A stretch of 7,496 nt of DNA from Desulfobacterales bacterium (GCA_030689795.1 JAUYEO010000191.1:1-7496), one strand, 5' to 3'. Positions 1-7,069 are shown, counted from the first letter of the stretch. Made by a program: numbers and translations. The notes: generated from the letters alone by a model not told the origin.

Positions 1-315
1 CTTCTTTTCTTTTTAAAAGAGGAATACGGCAATAAAGTAAAATTTGTCGAAGAAGAAAGTGATAAGCTGGTCAACGCTGTAAATACGAAGTGGTATAAAG
101 ATATCAAAGCGGCGACGACGCCGGGTGACTACTTGAGAATTTATCGGGAACGAAACGGATTAACGCAAACGAAGCTTGGAGAAATATCCGGTGGAGTTCC
201 GCGACAGCATATCTCCAACATGGAAAACGGGCTGCGACCAATTAGCCTGAAGACGGCGCGTAAATTTGCCGATATCTTTAATGTTTCTTTCGAAATATTT
301 CTTGGCCGCAGATAA
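1..315 (+). CDS. XRE-family helix-turn-helix regulator, antitoxin-like (5' end outside window)
   Basis: The frame is open from base 1 to the TAA at 313-315, giving at least 104 codons, so the true start lies upstream of the window. A TTG at 133 could be taken as a start, but it sits in mid-protein: the in-frame upstream residues (EEYGNKVKFVEEESDKLVN and on to TPGDYL) read as genuine coding sequence. The visible part has an acidic N-terminal segment (about residues 1-40) and a compact DNA-binding domain (about 41-104). The latter carries the XRE pattern LTQTKLGE, then VPRQHISNMENG as recognition helix, then ISLKTARKFADIFNV and a closing FEIFLG. Proteins with this build, an N-terminal extension before a C-terminal XRE domain, are often HigA-like antitoxins or autoregulators paired with a small toxin gene just upstream. 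That partner cannot be seen here, so the antitoxin role is inferred. The DNA-binding call itself is firm. Confidence 0.85.
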   Translation, partial: LLFFLKEEYGNKVKFVEEESDKLVNAVNTKWYKDIKAATTPGDYLRIYRERNGLTQTKLGEISGGVPRQHISNMENGLRPISLKTARKFADIFNVSFEIFLGRR

Positions 316-428
316 CGCGACTAAAATGATAAGAATTTGCTTTTCGCAGCTTGATATATCGCATTAATCGGCTTGTATATCAACTTTGAACGGGTACTTT
401 GGTATGCTTGTGGTTTTTGTATGTATTT

Positions 429-3005
429 TCAGGTAAAAACAATCTTATCCCCCTTAACATCCGCCTTTACAGAGCCGCCATCACGGATTGCACCTTTCAG
501 AATCTCCATGGAGAGAGGATTCTCTATGTATCTTTGAATTGCGCGCTTTAACGGACGCGCTCCGTAAACCGGGTCATATCCCTCATTAACGATCAGATTT
601 ACCGCATCATCCGACAGGAGAAGTTCGATATTCCTTTCAGCAAGCCTTGCCTGAAGCCTTTTAATCTGGATTCCCACTATTTCGCCGATCTGCCCGGTTG
701 TAAGATTATGGAAAATAATCGTTTCATCTATCCTGTTCAAAAACTCGGGCTTGAAGCTTGCCTTTAAAGCCTCCGTAACACGGGATTCCATCTCTTCACG
801 CCTTGAAGCACCGAGTTCCTGTATCCACCGGCTTCCGACATTAGAGGTCATGATAATAATTGTGTTTTTAAAATCAACAGTCCGCCCATGCCCGTCTGTC
901 ATTCTGCCGTCATCCAGAATCTGCAGAAGAACGTTAAAAACCTCGGGGTGAGCTTTTTCTATCTCGTCAAACAGAACAACCGAGTAAGGCCTTCTCCTCA
1001 CAGCCTCGGTAAGATATCCCCCTTCATCATATCCGACATAACCGGGGGGCGCGCCGATAAGCCTAGATACAGCATGTTTTTCCATGTATTCCGACATGTC
1101 GATTCTTACCATCGCCTGTTCACTGTCGAAAATAAACTCGGCAAGAGCTTTGGCAAGTTCCGTTTTTCCGACTCCCGTAGGCCCCATGAAAATAAAGGAG
1201 CCTATCGGCCTGTTCGGGTCCTGCAACCCTGACCGGGCTCTCCGGACCGCATTTGAAACGGCCTCTATCGCTTCATGCTGGCCGATTACTCTTTTTCCGA
1301 GCCTTTCTTCCATCCTTACAAGTTTTTCTTTTTCCCCTTCAAGCATTTTCCGGACAGGGATTCCTGTCCACCTCGATACAACATCGGCTATATCTTCATC
1401 ATCAACCTCTTCTTTGAGCATCTTTCTCTCCTGCTGCAATCCGGACAGGTTTTTATTGGCATCGTCAAGACGCTTTCTCAAATCAGAGGCCTTTCCGTAT
1501 CTTATCTCCGCAACTTTTGCCAGGTTGCCCTCTCTTTCGGCCTGCTGTTCTTCAGTGCCCAGATGCTCTGTCTCTTCCTTTATCTTTCTTATAACCTGTA
1601 TCAGTTCCTTTTCTTTCTGCCAGTGCGCTTTCATTTCATCAATCTCACTGTGCATCGCCGACAGTTCGGATTCCAGTTTTAAAAGACGCTCCCTGGATGC
1701 CTGATCCGTCTCTTTCTTTAAAGCCACACACTCTATTTCAGCCTGGGTTATTCTGCGCTGAATCTCATCTATTTCCGCAGGCATGCTGTCAATTTCGATT
1801 CTTAATTTAGATGCGCACTCATCGATCAGGTCTATCGCCTTATCAGGAAGAAACCGGTCGGAAATATAGCGGTGTGAAAGAGTTGCAGCGGCAACTATCG
1901 CCGAATCCTTTATTCTCACTCCATGATGCACCTCATATTTTTCCTTTAACCCGCGAAGAATCGAAATGGTGTCTTCAACCGTAGGCTCGTTTACCATCAC
2001 CGGCTGAAACCTTCTTTCAAGAGCGGCATCTTTTTCAATATATTTTCTGTATTCATTCAATGTTGTCGCTCCGACACATCGAAGCGTTCCTCTTGCAAGA
2101 GCCGGCTTTAACATGTTTGACGCATCCATCGCACCTTCGGCAGCTCCGGCTCCGACAAGAGTATGCAGCTCGTCTATAAAGAGAATTATCTCTCCTTCCG
2201 CCTTTTCAACCTCCTTTAAAACGGCTTTCAGACGGTCTTCGAATTCACCCCTGTATTTTGCGCCCGCAATCAGAGCTCCCATATCGAGAGCGACAAGCCG
2301 CCTGTTTTTCAGGCTCTCGGAAACATCCCCCGCCGTAATCCGCCGAGCAAGTCCCTCGACAATGGCCGTTTTTCCGACTCCCGGCTCACCTATAAGAACA
2401 GGATTATTTTTTGTTCTTCTTGAAAGAACCTGGACGATACGCCTTATCTCATCATCCCTTCCTATTACAGGATCCAGTTTTCCGAGCCTTGCAAGGTCTG
2501 TAAGATCCCGGCTGTATTTATTCAAAGCCTGATATTTTTCCTCAGGATTCTGGTCTGTTATCCTCTGAGTCCCACGGACATCCATGAGAACTTTCAGAAT
2601 CGATTCCCTCGTAATATTATGTCGTTTCAGAATTTTTGATGCTTCGCCTGCATGGTCATCTGAAATTGCAAGAAGAATATGTTCGGTGCTCACATATTCA
2701 TCCTTCATCTTTGAGGCTTCGGAAAACGCCGAGTCAAGCACGCTTTTCGTCCGCAAAGATATGCTTGTTTCGCCCGCGCCTCTCACCTTCGGCAACCTGT
2801 CGATTGAAAGAGCAATCTCTTTTGCCACAGAGTCTGAAGAAGCGCCGAGCTTGTTAAGCATGGCTCTTACTATCCCTTCCTGCTCGCTGAGCATTGCGGA
2901 AATGAGATGTTCCGGTTCTATCTGCTGGTTATTATTCAAAGAAGCCATTGAATGCGCATTCTGGATGACCTCCTGTGCTTTTATCGTAAATTTATCAAAA
3001 CGCAT
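429..3005 (-). CDS. clpB: ATP-dependent disaggregase chaperone ClpB (Hsp104 family)
   Basis: This 858-residue cytoplasmic AAA+ hexamer extracts and refolds aggregated proteins together with DnaK/DnaJ/GrpE. Its length is normal for ClpB. Domains in order: double Clp N-domain (about 1-145); NBD1 with Walker A GEPGVGKT (206-213), pore-loop Tyr251 in GAKYRG, Walker B ILFIDE (274-279) and ALERRF arginines (331-332); the long charged coiled-coil M-domain (about 409-535) that separates ClpB from ClpA; NBD2 with Walker A GPTGVGKT (608-615), pore loop GYVG (655-658), Walker B VVLFDE (676-681), FLNR (755-758) and sensor-2 GARPLKR (815-821). All key residues are present. The start ATG is set by an AGGAGG Shine-Dalgarno (3011-3016) 5 bases upstream. 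It lies 277 bp downstream of ppdK on the same strand and converges with the HTH gene. I see no CIRCE operator and no good sigma-32 promoter upstream; a palindromic repeat element ends 29 bp before the ATG. Confidence 0.98.
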   Translation of the reverse strand: MRFDKFTIKAQEVIQNAHSMASLNNNQQIEPEHLISAMLSEQEGIVRAMLNKLGASSDSVAKEIALSIDRLPKVRGAGETSISLRTKSVLDSAFSEASKMKDEYVSTEHILLAISDDHAGEASKILKRHNITRESILKVLMDVRGTQRITDQNPEEKYQALNKYSRDLTDLARLGKLDPVIGRDDEIRRIVQVLSRRTKNNPVLIGEPGVGKTAIVEGLARRITAGDVSESLKNRRLVALDMGALIAGAKYRGEFEDRLKAVLKEVEKAEGEIILFIDELHTLVGAGAAEGAMDASNMLKPALARGTLRCVGATTLNEYRKYIEKDAALERRFQPVMVNEPTVEDTISILRGLKEKYEVHHGVRIKDSAIVAAATLSHRYISDRFLPDKAIDLIDECASKLRIEIDSMPAEIDEIQRRITQAEIECVALKKETDQASRERLLKLESELSAMHSEIDEMKAHWQKEKELIQVIRKIKEETEHLGTEEQQAEREGNLAKVAEIRYGKASDLRKRLDDANKNLSGLQQERKMLKEEVDDEDIADVVSRWTGIPVRKMLEGEKEKLVRMEERLGKRVIGQHEAIEAVSNAVRRARSGLQDPNRPIGSFIFMGPTGVGKTELAKALAEFIFDSEQAMVRIDMSEYMEKHAVSRLIGAPPGYVGYDEGGYLTEAVRRRPYSVVLFDEIEKAHPEVFNVLLQILDDGRMTDGHGRTVDFKNTIIIMTSNVGSRWIQELGASRREEMESRVTEALKASFKPEFLNRIDETIIFHNLTTGQIGEIVGIQIKRLQARLAERNIELLLSDDAVNLIVNEGYDPVYGARPLKRAIQRYIENPLSMEILKGAIRDGGSVKADVKGDKIVFT

Positions 3006-3034
3006 AAATGCCTCCTGATTTGATGATTCATTTT

Positions 3035-3213
3035 CGAGACCTTTGCATAACGCCCCCTTTTGACCGATTTGTTTAAAGACTTGGTTTCTGGTCTCTGGTT
3101 TGTAGTTTCTGGTTTTTTTTAACCAGGAACCAGTAACTATAAACCATGAACATAAGCCTTAATTATCGCCTTCTTTGAACTTGGGCAAAATTGGACATTC
3201 TTCAAAGGTCTCG
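3035..3213. repeat. 179-bp palindromic MITE-like element with 31-bp imperfect terminal inverted repeats
   Basis: The left end (3035-3065) starts CGAGACCTTTG. The right end (3183-3213), read on the other strand, starts with the same 11 bases and matches 24 of 31 positions overall. After a 3-base offset the similarity continues with GTTTAAAGA (3071-3079) against GTTCAAAGA (complement of 3172-3180). Similarity stops abruptly outside the CGAGACC ends. Both ends abut TTTT (3031-3034 and 3214-3217), a possible 4-bp target duplication, although such a low-complexity tetramer could be chance. There is no open frame of interest inside. It looks like a non-autonomous miniature inverted-repeat element or a large REP-type palindrome. 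Similar GAGACCTTTGAA-type repeats seem familiar to me from Desulfobacterota intergenic regions, but that is memory and was not checked. Confidence 0.7.
3083..3152. repeat. Heptamer tandem repeats forming a long hairpin inside the palindromic element
   Basis: Positions 3083-3117 divide cleanly into five 7-bp units close to GGTTTCT (for example GGTTTCT, GGTCTCT, AGTTTCT). Positions 3118-3152 divide into five 7-bp units close to the reverse complement, AGNAACC (AGGAACC, ATAAACC and others). The two halves pair: 3097-3114 and 3128-3145 match at 16 of 18 positions. A second register, 3104-3114 with 3121-3131, leaves a 6-T loop. The 7-bp period is also visible as CTGGT recurring along the strand. 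I cannot assign a function. The run could be a slippage-grown minisatellite or the structured core of the surrounding element. Confidence 0.7.
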
Positions 3214-3282
3214 TTTTGGCTGCACGAGATTCTTAAACAAAAGAATAAACACGGAAAAGACTATGTCGATCGGAAGGATCTG

Positions 3283-6045
3283 TTATATAAGAATTTGGGT
3301 TATCTTTTGTTTTGCATTTTTCTTTTCAAGCAAAGCCGCGTGTGCTGCAGCAAGTCGCGCAACCGGAACCCTGAAAGGGGAACACGACACATAGGTTAAC
3401 CCAAGCTCATGGCATATTAAAATGGATTTGGGATCCCCTCCATGCTCGCCGCAAATTCCGCATTCAAGATCAGGTTTAACGGATCGTCCTCTTTTTATTG
3501 CAATCTCCATCAATGCGCCTACGCCGTCCCTGTCAATTGTGGCGAACGGATTGTCCGGGAGAATACCTGAACCGAGATACTCAACTAAAAATCCGGACTC
3601 GGCATCATCTCTCGATATTCCGTAAGTTGTCTGGGTAAGGTCGTTTGTTCCGAATGAGAAGAAAGAGGCATGCTCAGCAATCTTATCGGCAGTCATAGCT
3701 GCGCGCGGAAGCTCGATCATGGTTCCGAATTTGTAATCAATATCCATATCATTTTCATCCATGACTTTTACCGCTTCAGCCTCAAGTGTTGCGCGCTGTA
3801 CTATAAGCTCATTAACATGGCATGTAAGCGGTATCATAATTTTCGGAAATACCTTTATGCCTTCTCTGGCAACAATACATGCCGCCTCGAAAACAGCCCG
3901 CACCTGCATTTTGGTGAGATCCGGAATATGTATTCCAAGCCGGACGCCTCTCATGCCGAGCATAGGATTATATTCATGCAGGCTTTCGACCCGTTTCAGG
4001 ACATTCTCCTTTACTTTGATCTTCTGCAGGAGTTCGTCGATTTCGGAAAGATTACCGGCATTCTTTATCCGGATCTTCAAATCGGACAACTCCCTCATCA
4101 GCTCAACATGATTCGGCAGAAATTCATGCAGCGGCGGATCAAGCAGGCGGATAATAACCGGAAGGCCGTCCATAACACGGAACAGCCCCGCAAAATCCTC
4201 CCGCTGAAAAGGTAGAATGGCATTGATTGCTTCGCGCCGTTCGATAGGAAAATCGGTCATGATCATTTTCTGAATAAAAGGCAGGCGCTCCGGTTCAAAG
4301 AACATATGCTCGGAACGGCAAAGCCCTATACCTTCCGCACCGTAATCACGGGCGCGCTTTGCATCTCGAGGATAATCGGCGTTCGCCCAGACCCCAAGCC
4401 TCCTGAATCCGTCTGCCCATGAAAGCAGTTTTATAAGCCAGGGATCCTTTATATCCGGGATAGTCGTCGAAAGTTTATCGAGATATACTTCACCGGTTGT
4501 GCCGTCAATTGATATCCAGTCCCCTTCATGTATTATTTTATCCTTTACACTCATCCTGCGCCGGCCAAGGTCTATCATGAGTGAAGATACACCGACAACC
4601 GCCGGCTTCCCGAACTGGCGGGCAACAAGAGCCGCGTGGCTTGTCCGGCCGCCGCGTGTGGTCAAAATACCTTTTGCAGCAAGCATTCCGTGAACATCGT
4701 CCGGACGGGTTTCGGGACGAACCATGATAACCTGTTTGCCCTCTTCCCTTGCCCATGTTTCGGCCCGGTCGGCATCGAAAGCTACAACGCCTACTGCAGC
4801 CCCGGGAGAGACATTGAGCCCGGTTGCCAGCAATTTGCCTTCAGCTCTGGCGGCTTCAGCCGCTTTTCTGTCAAACTGGGGATGGAGAAAGAAATCAACC
4901 TGCTCCGGAGAAACCCGAAGAACAGCTTCTTCAAGCGTGATAAGCCCCTCATCGGCCATATCCACGGCAATCCTCACGGCGGCCTGGGCGGTTCGCTTTC
5001 CGTCCCTTGTCTGAAGCATCCAGAGTTTGCCTTTTTCCACCGTGAACTCCATATCCTGCATGTCGCGGTAGTGTTTTTCAAGCCGGTTCGCCACTTCCTC
5101 AAATTCAAGGTAAGCAGCGGGCATCTCCGCTTTCATTTCCGAGAGATCCCTGGTCAGCCGGATACCGGCAACAACATCTTCCCCCTGGGCATTTATCAGA
5201 TAATCTCCTTCGATCTGCTTTTCCCCGGTAGAACCGTTGCGGGTCATTGCGACTCCGGTTGCGCTGTCATTTCCCATGTTTCCAAAAACCATGGTCACTA
5301 TACTTACCGCAGTCCCGAGATCATGTGAAATGCCTGCCGCATTACGGTAATCGACAGCCCTCTTCCCGTTCCAGCTCTTGAAAACGGCTTCGGTTGCAAG
5401 GCTCAGCTGCTCATACGGATCCGTTGGAAAATCTCTTTGCGCCTGCCTTCTGAAAATTCTTTTAAAATCTTTAGTCACGGTCTTCCATGCATCGGCTGAA
5501 AGCTCGGCATCGTTTGCGACTTTTGCCGCCGCCCTTGCGGCGGAAATAACTTCTTCGAATTTTTCATCGGGTATTCCCATTACAACGCTTCCGAACATCT
5601 GCACGAGGCGGCGATACGAGTCATATACAAATCGTTCATCCTCTATGTGCCCCGCCAAACCTTTTGCAGTTTCATCGTTGAGACCGATATTGAGTACGGT
5701 ATCCATCATGCCGGGCATTGAGAATTTTGCGCCCGACCGGCAGGAAACAAGCAGAGGATTAAGCGGATCTCCGAATTTTTTTCCTGTTGCAAGCTCTATC
5801 GTTTTCAGAGCCTCTTTTTCCTGCTCCCACATCCCATTCGGAAAAACACACCCTTCCGCCAGATATGCATTACAAGCCTCGGTCGTCACTGAAAAACCGG
5901 GTGGTACAGGAACTCCTATACGGGCCATTTCAGCAAGATTCGCGCCTTTACCTCCGAGCAATCCCCTTACGTCATCCCAGCTTCCGCCGACATACGCCTC
6001 TGCAAGATCAACTTCATTAAACAGGTATACCCACTTTTTGGACAT
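3283..6045 (-). CDS. ppdK: Pyruvate,phosphate dikinase (PPDK)
   Basis: PPDK catalyses pyruvate + ATP + Pi to and from PEP + AMP + PPi. In bacteria it serves gluconeogenic PEP formation or PPi-linked glycolysis, in the cytoplasm. With the ATG at 6045 it has 920 residues, near the usual 870-920. Numbering from that ATG, the N-terminal ATP-grasp-like domain opens with GGKGANLAEM and VPVPPGF and includes SCRSGAKFSMPGMMDT (about 101-116). The swivelling phosphohistidine domain has GGRTSHAALVAR with catalytic His470 and the Thr468 that PPDK regulatory protein targets in other bacteria. The C-terminal PEP/pyruvate TIM barrel has GLCRSEHMFF, GMRGVRLG, SFGTNDLTQT and GICGEHGGDP with the acid/base Cys865. 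Position 467, usually Met in PPDK (GGMTSHAA), is Arg here, as in PEP synthases (GGRTCHAA). It follows the zinc-ribbon gene by 53 bp with no clear terminator, so co-transcription is likely. An in-frame GTG at 6054 falls inside the Shine-Dalgarno and is not the start. Confidence 0.97.
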   Translation of the reverse strand: MSKKWVYLFNEVDLAEAYVGGSWDDVRGLLGGKGANLAEMARIGVPVPPGFSVTTEACNAYLAEGCVFPNGMWEQEKEALKTIELATGKKFGDPLNPLLVSCRSGAKFSMPGMMDTVLNIGLNDETAKGLAGHIEDERFVYDSYRRLVQMFGSVVMGIPDEKFEEVISAARAAAKVANDAELSADAWKTVTKDFKRIFRRQAQRDFPTDPYEQLSLATEAVFKSWNGKRAVDYRNAAGISHDLGTAVSIVTMVFGNMGNDSATGVAMTRNGSTGEKQIEGDYLINAQGEDVVAGIRLTRDLSEMKAEMPAAYLEFEEVANRLEKHYRDMQDMEFTVEKGKLWMLQTRDGKRTAQAAVRIAVDMADEGLITLEEAVLRVSPEQVDFFLHPQFDRKAAEAARAEGKLLATGLNVSPGAAVGVVAFDADRAETWAREEGKQVIMVRPETRPDDVHGMLAAKGILTTRGGRTSHAALVARQFGKPAVVGVSSLMIDLGRRRMSVKDKIIHEGDWISIDGTTGEVYLDKLSTTIPDIKDPWLIKLLSWADGFRRLGVWANADYPRDAKRARDYGAEGIGLCRSEHMFFEPERLPFIQKMIMTDFPIERREAINAILPFQREDFAGLFRVMDGLPVIIRLLDPPLHEFLPNHVELMRELSDLKIRIKNAGNLSEIDELLQKIKVKENVLKRVESLHEYNPMLGMRGVRLGIHIPDLTKMQVRAVFEAACIVAREGIKVFPKIMIPLTCHVNELIVQRATLEAEAVKVMDENDMDIDYKFGTMIELPRAAMTADKIAEHASFFSFGTNDLTQTTYGISRDDAESGFLVEYLGSGILPDNPFATIDRDGVGALMEIAIKRGRSVKPDLECGICGEHGGDPKSILICHELGLTYVSCSPFRVPVARLAAAHAALLEKKNAKQKITQILI

Positions 6046-6048
6046 TTT

Positions 6049-6057
6049 GATCACCTC
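6049..6057 (-). promoter_or_regulatory. Shine-Dalgarno of ppdK that fixes its start codon
   Basis: On the minus strand this reads GAGGTGATC, a 9-base match to the ribosomal anti-Shine-Dalgarno tail, followed by AAA and the ATG at 6045-6043. The GTG within it (6054-6052) is in frame and would add three residues (M-I-K). Because those bases pair with 16S rRNA, and nothing comparable lies upstream of the GTG, the ATG is the better start. Confidence 0.8.
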
Positions 6058-6098
6058 AGTTGTTTTTCATATCGTTTTAATCCGGCTATTCCGGCATC

Positions 6099-6419
6099 TC
6101 ACGCCTTCCGCCTCTCTTCCCCGCAATACGGGCAAAAAATGAAATCCCCCTTTAAATTTTTCCCGCAACTGCGACACAGAGCTTCCTTACCACCTTGAAA
6201 AGATTCACGCCCGTATCCGAATTCTTTTACTTCCTGCTCGCATTTGTCGCACATTACAAACGTTTCGCCCTTTTTTACCCTGAAGAGCGGAATAAAAAAG
6301 AGGCTGAAATAGTGGTCTGTGCGCTTGTAATGTGCCCGGGCCAGACCGCAAACGGGGCATAGCTGAGGTTTCTTGTCGACAAGAGTTGTTTTCGGGGAAA
6401 TTCCTGCTATAAGAAACAT
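6099..6419 (-). CDS. Small double zinc-ribbon protein
   Basis: This is a 106-residue cytoplasmic protein with four CxxC pairs: C21/C24 (LCPVCG), C57/C60 (MCDKCE), C82/C85 (LCRSCG) and C96/C99 (FCPYCG). The first two pairs flank a segment with an aromatic/hydrophobic run, YFSLFFIPLF (37-46). That is the layout of the zinc_ribbon_15 type of uncharacterised small proteins, whose N-terminus also begins with a short FxxxG segment. The last two pairs make a compact C-terminal zinc-ribbon knuckle. Two Zn sites are inferred from the spacing. The ATG lies 3 bases after the stop of the pyruvate-kinase-domain gene and has only a weak purine-rich ribosome site (AAGGG about 12 bases upstream), which suggests translational coupling. 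ppdK follows 53 bp later. Its function is unknown; nucleic-acid or protein binding is possible but not shown. Confidence 0.85.
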   Translation of the reverse strand: MFLIAGISPKTTLVDKKPQLCPVCGLARAHYKRTDHYFSLFFIPLFRVKKGETFVMCDKCEQEVKEFGYGRESFQGGKEALCRSCGKNLKGDFIFCPYCGEERRKA

Positions 6420-6422
6420 CGC

Positions 6423-6971
6423 TTAAAATGCCCTTGGCTTGCATATAATTTCCCGGATTCGCATATTAAACAGGTCCGACTGGTTTGCCGGCTTGAGTAC
6501 CAGAGCAGAGTCAGCTCCCTTGTTGGTTCCCCCGACAGCAATTATGTCTTCCCCGGAGAGAGCTCCCGCATCAGCCGCCATAATCGATATTTCAACGGCG
6601 ACTTTTACGCCCTGCCCGAAGAGCCTCAGGGTCTCGGCGATAAGAAGAGCGGGATAAAGACCGCCGAACTTTTTGGCAATCGACCTCTCTACTCCCGATA
6701 AGGCATGTGTTGCCGAAACGACAACAGCGCCATTATCCTCAAGATATTTTCTTGCAGAATCGGGCATCACAACCTTAAAAGGTTCTATAAAACCACAATG
6801 ATAGGTAACAACAACAACTTTAAACCCTTTAAATATCTCAAGAGCTTTTTTCGCGGTATCCCCTTTGGAAGATGCGACGGCTACCTCTTTTATCCCTAAA
6901 GCTTTTCCTCGCTCATATGCAAGCTTCAGAGTCTTCCCCGTATTAATTTTTCCCGGTTTATCAAAATACAT
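6423..6971 (-). CDS. Stand-alone pyruvate kinase alpha/beta (C-terminal) domain protein
   Basis: These 182 residues correspond only to the C-terminal regulatory domain of pyruvate kinase (PK_C fold, COG1751-type). The TIM-barrel catalytic core and B domain are absent, so no pyruvate kinase activity is expected. Recognisable parts are an N-terminal helix TLKLAYERGKALGI, a first strand and turn EVAVASSKGDTAKKALE (about 30-46), KVVVVTYHCGF (about 51-61), NGAVVVSATHALSGVERS (about 80-97) and, near the C-terminus, EDIIAVGGTNKGADSALVLKPA. In true pyruvate kinases this fold carries the allosteric effector site. The start is supported by AGGAGGTC (6975-6982), five bases before the ATG. It is the first gene of the leftward block, behind a candidate promoter, and its stop is 3 bp before the zinc-ribbon start. 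Two genes ahead of ppdK, it may sense a metabolite of the PEP/pyruvate node; that role is inferred from context and fold alone. Confidence 0.88.
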   Translation of the reverse strand: MYFDKPGKINTGKTLKLAYERGKALGIKEVAVASSKGDTAKKALEIFKGFKVVVVTYHCGFIEPFKVVMPDSARKYLEDNGAVVVSATHALSGVERSIAKKFGGLYPALLIAETLRLFGQGVKVAVEISIMAADAGALSGEDIIAVGGTNKGADSALVLKPANQSDLFNMRIREIICKPRAF

Positions 6972-7000
6972 GTTGACCTCCTGTGTAACATATTGTTGAA

Positions 7001-7029
7001 CATATATTAATATTAGCTTGTTCAGTCAA
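7001..7029 (-). promoter_or_regulatory. Candidate sigma-70-type promoter of the leftward operon
   Basis: On the minus strand, TTGACT (7024-7029, 5 of 6 to consensus) is followed after exactly 17 bases by TATATG (7001-7006, 4 of 6). The predicted transcription start would fall about 20 bases before the start codon of the pyruvate-kinase-domain gene. A perfect 6-bp inverted repeat, TGAACA (6997-7002) and TGTTCA (7019-7024), overlaps the -10 and touches the -35, so it could be an operator. AACATAT also occurs twice, 12 bp apart (6987-6993 and 6999-7005). The site was identified by eye. Confidence 0.5.
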
Positions 7030-7069
7030 TATCTTGTTTTTATCCAGTTTATTTTTTATGGAGGTTTAT

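Noticed and set aside
351..383. 8-bp perfect inverted repeat TTGATATA / TATATCAA between the HTH gene and clpB, considered as a bidirectional terminator
   Set aside because: The stem is AT-only apart from one pair, the loop is 17 bases and no T-tract follows on either strand. The rest of 316-428 holds nothing I can support.
1084..1704. A 206-codon plus-strand frame opposite clpB
   Set aside because: It is a Ser/Phe-rich low-complexity translation that mirrors the ClpB coiled-coil and NBD2 region, so it is a shadow frame.
3083..3152. Repeat array considered as a CRISPR
   Set aside because: The units are 7 bp, contiguous and degenerate, with no spacers, and there are no cas genes nearby.
3209..3229. 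TCTCGT-N9-ACGAGA hairpin downstream of ppdK, considered as its terminator
   Set aside because: The 6-bp stem is not followed by a U-run on the minus strand and it overlaps the end of the palindromic element.
3006..3282. Search for a CIRCE operator or sigma-32 promoter upstream of clpB
   Set aside because: There is no TTAGCACTC/GAGTGCTAA pair. A CTCGAAA resembling the -35 sits too close to the start codon to work.
3175..3399. Two overlapping short plus-strand frames near the 3' end of ppdK
   Set aside because: They overlap the ppdK C-terminus and the palindromic element, show no ribosome site and contain no domain.
4636..5328. A 230-codon open frame on the plus strand
   Set aside because: It is entirely antisense to ppdK, with no ribosome site and no recognisable domain.
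6081..6094. CCGG-N5-CCGG hairpin between the zinc-ribbon gene and ppdK
   Set aside because: The stem is only 4 bp with no U-tract; too weak to separate the genes transcriptionally.
5378..6142. A 254-codon open frame on the plus strand
   Set aside because: It lies antisense to ppdK and runs into the zinc-ribbon gene. Its composition (Ser, Arg, Leu rich) is what a mirrored coding strand gives, and ppdK on the other strand has all catalytic motifs.
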